From a bacterium (GTDB taxonomy: Bacteria > Arandabacterota > Arandabacteria > Arandabacterales > Arandabacteraceae): a stretch of 64,000 bases of DNA. Every line of letters begins with the position of its first letter. Position 1 is the stretch's first letter. This document shows, piece after piece, positions 57,545 through 64,000 of this stretch. The stretch spans positions 1-64,000 of the forward strand of contig JALGZP010000011.1 in NCBI GenBank assembly GCA_025774845.1, written 5' to 3'. Made by a program: the position numbers and the translations under genes. The notes under the pieces were generated by a model, which saw only the letters and a program-made list of their open reading frames with translations, did not search any database and was not told where the DNA came from.

Positions 57545-58978
57545 ATGACAGGAAACGGTTCAGGTGGGAGTCAGATTTCAGCACGAGAGATACTTACCGT
57601 CATTTTCAGACGGAAGGTTCCTATCATTCTCTGTGCGATCGTGGTAGCCGCGGCAGCGCTCAGTGCCGCGTCTCGAACAACGTCTGTCTATCAGGCCACG
57701 GCGAAGGTGTTGCTGAGAAGGACCGGTGCGCACCCGCTTGCGACCTCGTGGACGCCTTTCTACGGTCTCGAGGAGGAGATGAACACCGAGGTCGAGCTTG
57801 TCAACACCGCAACCGTATTGGATCATGCCGTGGATATACTCCGTGATGAGAACGTCCGTGTCCACGTAGCAGTCGCTGACAGCCAGGTCACTAGAGAGCC
57901 GACCGTTGGCGATCTCAGGGCGGGTATCGATGCCTACCCTGTGGAGATGTCAAACGTGATGTTGATCCGTTACACGGGGGCCGACCCGGCCTTCGTTGGT
58001 GAAGCGGCAAACGCAGTCGCGAAGGCATATGTCGAATACCGCGCACAGGTGAGGAAATCGGGTGATATGAAGAACTTCTTTGAGGACCAGCTGGCGGTAC
58101 TCGAAGGCAGGCTTATGGGCCTGATAGAGAGCGAGCTCGAGCTGAGGAAACAGGGTGAGATCTATGACCTTGAATGGCAATACCAGACCGCGATCTCCCG
58201 GAGCAGCGAACTAAGGGAGACCTGGGCCGATGTCAAGAGCAAGAGGATCGCCGAGGAAGAGAAACTCCGTCTGATAAAGAGCAGGCTCGAAGACGATCCG
58301 GATATCATGGTTCCGTTTTCCGACATTCTGAGATCCGGACTTGGCGCAGAGATGATGTCGGAGTACTGGCGACTGAAGGGAAAACGCGACGAGAAGGCGA
58401 CATACCTGACGGAGTCTAATCACGAGGTCAAGATGCTGGACATCCGGATCGAGAAGATGAGGGGGAGGTTCCGGGAGGAAGTCGACCGCCGGATAAAGGA
58501 GAAGGAGTTCCTGATAGAGGATCTCAAGGCTGAAGAGAACGGATTCGCGGTCCTGGTACAGGAGCTAGAGGAGGCACTGAGACAGACTCCCAAAGAGGTT
58601 GCACAGATTGAGCACCTGAAGAGAGAGATTCATTTCACATACACTCATTACGACAAGGTTCTCGACAAGATGTTGGATGCGGTGGCTGCCGAGGCCGACG
58701 ACATAAGAATTGCGAATGCCAAGGTCATCAGTCCTGCTATTGCACGTAGCACCAGGGCCGGCCAGATGCAGGGTGTTTACGTCGCGTTCTCAATTATGCT
58801 TGGCATAACGCTGGGTATCGGTTTCGGGTTCCTGCTTGAGAACCTCGATCACTCGGTGAAATCCGCAGCCGACGTTGAAGACGACATCGGGGTTCCGCTT
58901 CTTGGCTCGATACCTCAGAGCCGGAAGATGGCCGGATTGACGAACAGGGTCGACAGGACATTCGGAAAGGATTCGTAA
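57545..58978 (+). CDS. Wzz/GumC-type chain length determinant protein
   Basis: N- and C-terminal TM segments, central coiled coil, YQATAKVLLRRTG, NAKVISPAIARSTRAG. Confidence 0.9.
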   Translation: MTGNGSGGSQISAREILTVIFRRKVPIILCAIVVAAAALSAASRTTSVYQATAKVLLRRTGAHPLATSWTPFYGLEEEMNTEVELVNTATVLDHAVDILRDENVRVHVAVADSQVTREPTVGDLRAGIDAYPVEMSNVMLIRYTGADPAFVGEAANAVAKAYVEYRAQVRKSGDMKNFFEDQLAVLEGRLMGLIESELELRKQGEIYDLEWQYQTAISRSSELRETWADVKSKRIAEEEKLRLIKSRLEDDPDIMVPFSDILRSGLGAEMMSEYWRLKGKRDEKATYLTESNHEVKMLDIRIEKMRGRFREEVDRRIKEKEFLIEDLKAEENGFAVLVQELEEALRQTPKEVAQIEHLKREIHFTYTHYDKVLDKMLDAVAAEADDIRIANAKVISPAIARSTRAGQMQGVYVAFSIMLGITLGIGFGFLLENLDHSVKSAADVEDDIGVPLLGSIPQSRKMAGLTNRVDRTFGKDS

Positions 58979-58989
58979 CGAGGGTTTAA

Positions 58990-59682
58990 ATGGGAGATCG
59001 CAAGAAGAAAGGCAATACCCCGGATAAGGGATCGCAGAAATCAGCGGGACGGATCTTGTCCGAACAGGCTCTCTCTTATTACCGGGGACTGATCGGACAG
59101 ATCGAAATCGCATTACCCCGGCAGTCCTCGCGAGTCCTGCTGGTTTCGAGCTCGCTGGCGGGAGAGGGAACGACTGAGACGGTGGTCGGCCTGGGGCTGA
59201 CGCTTGCCGTGGCGTTGGGCAAGAAGACAGCCGTAATCGACTGCAATACTCATCATCCGGACTTGCACACGAGGTTCGGGACGCAGAAAGAGGGCGTGAG
59301 CGAGTATCTTCACGGTGAGATCCCCATCGAGCAGGCTCTGGTGAACACCACCGTTCCCAACCTGCATATAATGCCGCTCGGTGAGCATTTCGAGACTCTC
59401 TCTGCATACGACAAAGGGGATCTGGAGACATTCATTTCAGTCCTTCGGGAAAAGTTCGACTATGTGCTTGTCGATTCGGCGCCCGTGGGAACCAACCCGG
59501 AGTCGGTTGCCCTGTGTGACAAAGTCGATGCAGTAGTCCTGGTTGTCAAACACGGCAAGACCCGACGCGAAGTGGTCATGAGAACCAAAGAGATAATCGA
59601 GAGGGCCGGTGGCAGACTGCTTGGAGTAGTGTTCAACAAGAGGACTTTTCCTATACCGGGCTTCGTCTACAACAGATTGTAG
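58990..59682 (+). CDS. CpsD/CapB-like BY-kinase homologue with degenerate Walker A/A' (predicted pseudokinase)
   Basis: VLLVSSSLAGEGTTETVVGLGLTLAVALGKKTAVIDCNTHHPDLHTRFG...FDYVLVDSAPVG. Located after wza-wzz. Confidence 0.85.
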   Translation: MGDRKKKGNTPDKGSQKSAGRILSEQALSYYRGLIGQIEIALPRQSSRVLLVSSSLAGEGTTETVVGLGLTLAVALGKKTAVIDCNTHHPDLHTRFGTQKEGVSEYLHGEIPIEQALVNTTVPNLHIMPLGEHFETLSAYDKGDLETFISVLREKFDYVLVDSAPVGTNPESVALCDKVDAVVLVVKHGKTRREVVMRTKEIIERAGGRLLGVVFNKRTFPIPGFVYNRL

Positions 59683-59712
59683 CAGTGCTCCTGCGGGGGG
59701 GAGGGGCATTTC

Positions 59713-61224
59713 TTGATACATAGACTGAGTTCTAGGAGCGTGGAGGCACTCCTGAAACTGTTTCTGGTTACGGCCGTCGTGATCGGCGTCGCCTTGCGTT
59801 ATGTGCACTTGGGAAGGCAGAGTCTCTGGGTCGATGAGATGCTGACAATCATGAACTCACACATCGGGACTCCGATGGCTGCGTCGGATGTGTTCCGGAA
59901 TCTTCAGGGCCCGATGGTCTCGCTGATGATGCACCTCTGGGGTGCGATCGGGTCCGGAGAGGCATTCCTGCGCCTGCCGTTTGCACTGGCGGGCGGTTTC
60001 ACGGTCGTCGCAGTATTCTACCTGGCCAGACGCCTCGTGGGCACGTGGGCTTCCCTGCATACAACGTTCTTCGTGGCGATCTCGCCCATGCTGCTCTGGT
60101 ATTCACAAGAGGTGAGAGGCTACGCATTTGTGGTTCTCTTCGGCGTACTGATGACATACTTCCTTGTCAGATGGATGGCCAGGCCGTCGACGAGAGATCT
60201 TGTTCTCTATGGACTGTTCCTGTTTGCCGCACTCGTCTCTAATCTGAGCGCGGCTTTTATCGCATTCGCCCATTTCCTCTATCTGTTGCTCACACCGTCG
60301 AGAAGGAGGTTGCTCGGCAAGTGGATCGTTGCGATCTTCGTTGTCCTCCTGGTCTTCTCACCATGGGTTCGTGAGATAATGGTGCGAGTACATCCCGAAA
60401 AGGTGGTTACAGGTGATACGGGAACACCTTTGAGAGGCGGTGCCGAGCTTTCCGCCATGGTCGTACCATACTCCTTTTTCGCATACAGTGTGGGTTATTC
60501 CCTGGGGCCCTCGCTCAGGGATCTTAAGACGAGAAGAGCCGAAGCAATCAGGGAGAATATCCACTGGATTGCACTGGCCGCTGCAGTGTTTGCCATACCG
60601 GGGATCGTAGGCATCAGGAGCCTGCTCCGCACCAAACCGAATCTCCTGCTGCTGCTCGTTCTGTGGCTTGCAGTGCCGTTTCTGGCCATCATCGCTTTAG
60701 TCATTGGGAATGTGAAGGTCTTCACGCCGAGGTATGCGCTTGTCGCTTTTCCCGCGTACGCTCTGATTATAGGGCAGGGGCTTTCCGTTATCTCCAGGAC
60801 ACGGTTCTGGGTCCTTACCGTGATCCTGGCCGGTCTCTTGAGCATATCGATGTACAACTATTTCACCTCGCCAGTCTACGGCAAGGACGATGCGAGGTCG
60901 GCGGCGCGGTTCATCGCCGAAGACTTGAGGGAGAAAGACGTTGTCGCAGGTGTGTACACCGCGGAGCCGCTGATGCACTATCTCAAGGGGACGGCAGAGG
61001 TGGAGACCTTCGGCGCGGACGATATTAGTTCTCCTGAAAACATGGCCGCACGCTGCCGGTCGATCTCCGAGGGGGCCGGCCGGGTCTGGCTGAGCCTGTG
61101 CACTGAATGGCTTGTCGATCCGGACGGAAACATCCGGCGCTGGTTCGACGTCAACATGGATCTCGTGGCATTACATGATTTTCCGGGTATTCGACTCTGT
61201 CTTTACGAGAAACGGAGTGAATAG
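59713..61224 (+). CDS. Glycosyltransferase family 39-like (PMT-type) membrane protein
   Basis: HLGRQSLWVDEMLTIMNSH...GSGEAFLRLPFALAGGFTVVAVFYLARRLVG; many TM segments. TTG start. Confidence 0.85.
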   Translation: MIHRLSSRSVEALLKLFLVTAVVIGVALRYVHLGRQSLWVDEMLTIMNSHIGTPMAASDVFRNLQGPMVSLMMHLWGAIGSGEAFLRLPFALAGGFTVVAVFYLARRLVGTWASLHTTFFVAISPMLLWYSQEVRGYAFVVLFGVLMTYFLVRWMARPSTRDLVLYGLFLFAALVSNLSAAFIAFAHFLYLLLTPSRRRLLGKWIVAIFVVLLVFSPWVREIMVRVHPEKVVTGDTGTPLRGGAELSAMVVPYSFFAYSVGYSLGPSLRDLKTRRAEAIRENIHWIALAAAVFAIPGIVGIRSLLRTKPNLLLLLVLWLAVPFLAIIALVIGNVKVFTPRYALVAFPAYALIIGQGLSVISRTRFWVLTVILAGLLSISMYNYFTSPVYGKDDARSAARFIAEDLREKDVVAGVYTAEPLMHYLKGTAEVETFGADDISSPENMAARCRSISEGAGRVWLSLCTEWLVDPDGNIRRWFDVNMDLVALHDFPGIRLCLYEKRSE

Positions 61225-61227
61225 GAA

Positions 61228-62739
61228 TTGAAGGCACTGGTACAGAGAGCAGAGGGCTTCAAGGCGCCGGTCATGTTCATAGTTCTCGCGGTGCTTTCCA
61301 TGGCCATAGGCGTACTCGCGGGTTCTCGTGCAAGTTTTGACTTCAAGACCTTCTTTTACACCGTGGTACTCTCCAATGTCCTTGTAATTGCATACCTTCT
61401 ACTGATCAAGAACATGGCCTACGGGGTACTTATATACCTCTACTCGCTGATCTTCCTGAACTACTACTGGCGGATCGTGATTCCGGGCACCTGGCCCGAC
61501 ATTGACATTCCGCGGCTCGTGTTTGTATTCATCTGGGTGATCTTCCTGCTTGAGATCGCAGTGGGGGGGAGACGCCTGTTGCCCAGAACCAGGATCGAGC
61601 CGGTGATGATGGCTATGGTTGCCGCCATACTGATCTCGATGAATACCAACGGGCAGGTGTTTATACGGCAGATGTTGAACGGGTTCGCCATTCCGTATGC
61701 GATGTTCATCATCGCCAAGAACGTGTTCACCACACGGGACGGGCTTACGAAGTTCTTACGCTGGCTTTCCATCCCGTTGTCAATATACTTCCCCGTCAAT
61801 CACATGTTTGAGCATTACAGAATCACCGCACTGGTCTTTCCCAAGTTTATTCTCAACCCTGCGATTTCCGGCCGGGAGGTGTTCTGGGGCGAAAGGACCA
61901 TGGGTGTCTTTCTTCAGCCCTCGGTGACGGGTATGGCGATGGTATCGATGTTCGTGCTCAGTCTTTACAGTCTTTCAAGGATGAGGGGCGCCGTGGCGAG
62001 GATCTTGCCGTGGTTCCTGACCGGCGTGACACCGGTCGCGGTCTTCTTCAGTTACACAAGATCCGTTTATCTCGGCTTCTTCTTCGCGATGATGGCGCTC
62101 ATCCTGTTCTCACGTAAATTGAAGGTCTACGCCCTGGTCATCGTTGTTGCAATAGCGCTTGGGGTTATGGGTAACTGGTCGAATGTTACAAGCGAGGACC
62201 GGAGTGCCGGCGGCATCGGGACAAAATCTACCGCGATAGGAAGGCTCACACTTCTGCAGGCATCGATGTCGATGTTTGTCGACCGCCCGCTTTTCGGGGT
62301 GGGATTTCAGAACTTCAGGAAGTACGCAGAGCCGTACGTCCGGCAGGTCAGGACAACGGTGCTGGGGTACCGCGAGTCATGGATCGGCAAGGGCATAAGC
62401 CAGCACAATCACTTCCTGAGTATCCTTACCGAAACAGGTTTGATGGGAGTCATCCCGCTTCTTCTTGTCTGGTTCTTCGTATTGCAGGGCGTAATACGTG
62501 CGCGATCGGCGACCTCAGTCATGTACGATTCCGACTTCGTCGTAGTTGTCTTGGCAGTATTCGCGCAGTACCTGACCGCTTCCATGTTTATGGAGCCTAG
62601 ATGGTTTGAGTTCATGAATACCCTACCGTATCTACTTGCCGGCATTGTAGTCGGCGGATACCAGAGAGCAACGCTGCCGGGACTTAACGGCGGCATGGCA
62701 GGTGAAAGGAGTGTACCACGTGAAGGTCCCGTTCGTTGA
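61228..62739 (+). CDS. O-antigen ligase/polymerase-like membrane protein
   Basis: Multi-TM; FSYTRSVYLGFFFAMMALILFSRK and FGVGFQNFRKYAEPYV...GISQHNHFLSILTETGLMG (Wzy_C-like). Confidence 0.85.
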   Translation: MKALVQRAEGFKAPVMFIVLAVLSMAIGVLAGSRASFDFKTFFYTVVLSNVLVIAYLLLIKNMAYGVLIYLYSLIFLNYYWRIVIPGTWPDIDIPRLVFVFIWVIFLLEIAVGGRRLLPRTRIEPVMMAMVAAILISMNTNGQVFIRQMLNGFAIPYAMFIIAKNVFTTRDGLTKFLRWLSIPLSIYFPVNHMFEHYRITALVFPKFILNPAISGREVFWGERTMGVFLQPSVTGMAMVSMFVLSLYSLSRMRGAVARILPWFLTGVTPVAVFFSYTRSVYLGFFFAMMALILFSRKLKVYALVIVVAIALGVMGNWSNVTSEDRSAGGIGTKSTAIGRLTLLQASMSMFVDRPLFGVGFQNFRKYAEPYVRQVRTTVLGYRESWIGKGISQHNHFLSILTETGLMGVIPLLLVWFFVLQGVIRARSATSVMYDSDFVVVVLAVFAQYLTASMFMEPRWFEFMNTLPYLLAGIVVGGYQRATLPGLNGGMAGERSVPREGPVR

Positions 62740-63829
62740 CCTCAAGGCGCAATACGCGGCCATGAAGGAGGAAATCCACGCATCGATCATGGAGGTTGTC
62801 GAGAACACAGCATTTGTGGGCGGCAAGTACGTTGATCAATTCGAGAAGGATTTCGCGGAGTTCTGTGGATGCAAGTATGCGGTCGGGATGAGCTCGGGCA
62901 CTTCGGCTCTGCAGCTGGCGCTTCTCGGGCTGGGTGTAAAGCCCGGTGACGAGGTCATAACCGCAGCCAACACTTTCATAGCCACCACGGAAGCCATAAC
63001 CCACGCAGGGTGTTCCATCAGTCTTGTCGATGCCGATGCCGGAAACTTCAACATAGATCCGGCGCTCATTGAGGCGGCGATCACAGAGCGGACCAAGGTC
63101 CTTATCCCGGTTCACCTGTACGGTCAGACAGCGGACATGGATGCGGTCATGGAGATCGCGAAGAAACACAACCTCCTGGTGTTGGAGGACGCAGCTCAAG
63201 CCCAGGGTGCAGAATACAAGGGTAAGATGGCGGGCTCGCTGGGTGATGCCGCTTCGTTCAGCTTCTATCCTGCTAAGAACCTTGGCGCTTACGGTGATGC
63301 CGGCATCGTGGTCACAAACGATGAGGCGGTAGCCGACCGGGTGCGGCTGTTCTCCAATCACGGCAGACGGAGCGCCACCGATCACTCGGTTGAGGGTTTC
63401 AATGAGAGGCTTGACGGCATCCAGGCGGCGGTCCTTAGCACGAAGCTGCCAAGGCTTCAGAAGTGGAATGACTTAAGACGGGAGGCTGCGGATCGTTACA
63501 ACACGCTACTGAGCGGTCTTGACGTCGTCACACCTGGAGAGATGTCCTATGCAAAACATATATATCACCTCTATGTGATCAGGATCCGTGAGCGGGACAA
63601 GGTGAGGGAGACCATGGCCGAAAAGGGAGTAGGCTGTGGTATGCACTACCCGATACCCATACACCTGCTTGACGCATACAAGCGACTCGGAAAGTCCGCG
63701 GGTTCGTATCCTGTGACCGAGAAGGTCGCTTCTGAGATTCTCTCGCTGCCGATATTCCCGGAGATTACGCCGGAGCAGCAGGAGTACGTTGCACAGTCGT
63801 TGGCTGAGGTCCTTGAAAAGGTAGGATAG
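62720..63829 (+). CDS. DegT/DnrJ/EryC1/StrS family sugar aminotransferase
   Basis: VPFVDLKAQYAAMKEEI, VGMSSGTSALQLALLGLGVKPGDEVI, LEDAAQAQGAEYKGKMAGSLGDAASFSFYPAKNLGAYGDAG. GTG 62720. Confidence 0.94.
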   Translation: MKVPFVDLKAQYAAMKEEIHASIMEVVENTAFVGGKYVDQFEKDFAEFCGCKYAVGMSSGTSALQLALLGLGVKPGDEVITAANTFIATTEAITHAGCSISLVDADAGNFNIDPALIEAAITERTKVLIPVHLYGQTADMDAVMEIAKKHNLLVLEDAAQAQGAEYKGKMAGSLGDAASFSFYPAKNLGAYGDAGIVVTNDEAVADRVRLFSNHGRRSATDHSVEGFNERLDGIQAAVLSTKLPRLQKWNDLRREAADRYNTLLSGLDVVTPGEMSYAKHIYHLYVIRIRERDKVRETMAEKGVGCGMHYPIPIHLLDAYKRLGKSAGSYPVTEKVASEILSLPIFPEITPEQQEYVAQSLAEVLEKVG

Positions 63830-64000
63830 ATGCACGTGGTCCAGAACAGAGGAACCGGCCGGAAGACCACCCGGAGTCCTGCGGTTTCGCAGCCGGGCCG
63901 GCGCAGCATTCTGACCAGGGGTCACTTCCTGTGGCTGCTTGACGTTGGCTGCCTCTGTCTGTCACTCTACCTGGCTTACTGGGTGCGGATCGGTTCAGGC
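63830..64000 (+). CDS. Partial N-terminus of a membrane protein, probably a sugar transferase or CapD-type epimerase
   Basis: MHVVQNRGTGRKTTRSPAVSQPGRRSILTRGHFLWLLDVGCLCLSLYLAYWVRIGSG..., open at the window edge. Confidence 0.5.
   Translation, partial: MHVVQNRGTGRKTTRSPAVSQPGRRSILTRGHFLWLLDVGCLCLSLYLAYWVRIGSG

Noticed and set aside
1-64000. CRISPR arrays, tRNA or rRNA genes, prophage or defence islands
   Set aside because: No spaced direct-repeat array, cloverleaf or rRNA signature, integrase or known defence gene was seen. Reading by eye cannot exclude a cryptic small RNA.

Overview
The window is a gene-dense, mostly plus-strand stretch of a diderm (LPS-making) bacterial chromosome. I saw no rRNA, tRNA, CRISPR array or complete transposon. 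From left to right it contains: a minus-strand block with a Na+-pumping oxaloacetate decarboxylase (oadGAB), an aromatic-rich CxxCH lipoprotein and a partial outer-membrane protein; an ECF sigma / anti-sigma / HtrA-like operon; pepP-efp-accB-pilT-accC; comB, thiD2 and a broken thiE; ftsK-rimO; a palindromic repeat element; polA-coaE-prfB (programmed frameshift)-lysS-lolE-lolD; mcsA-mcsB-clpC; bamA-ompH-lpxD-lpxC/fabZ-lpxA-(Gfo/Idh/MocA)-lpxB-DUF374-waaA-lpxK; nadB, a THEP1 NTPase and a lipoprotein-like Memo+AMMECR1 fusion; a membrane spermidine-synthase-like protein; Minf_1886-like and Hsp20 proteins; heptosyltransferases, msbA, gmhB; a deoxyhypusine-synthase-like protein; and an exopolysaccharide cluster running off the right edge. 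The observations I rate highest are: (1) the exopolysaccharide operon leader (good sigma70-type promoter, upstream 20-bp-spaced direct repeats, about 140 nt of leader, and an intrinsic terminator 18 nt before the first gene), which suggests conditional antitermination; (2) an HtrA/DegP homologue in an ECF-sigma operon whose catalytic His and Ser are both replaced; (3) a BY-kinase homologue without the Walker A lysine; (4) a Memo/AMMECR1 fusion with a lipoprotein signal; (5) a thiE gene with an internal out-of-frame deletion; (6) a nested palindromic repeat after rimO. All calls come from reading the sequence and ORF translations. No database search or folding program was run.
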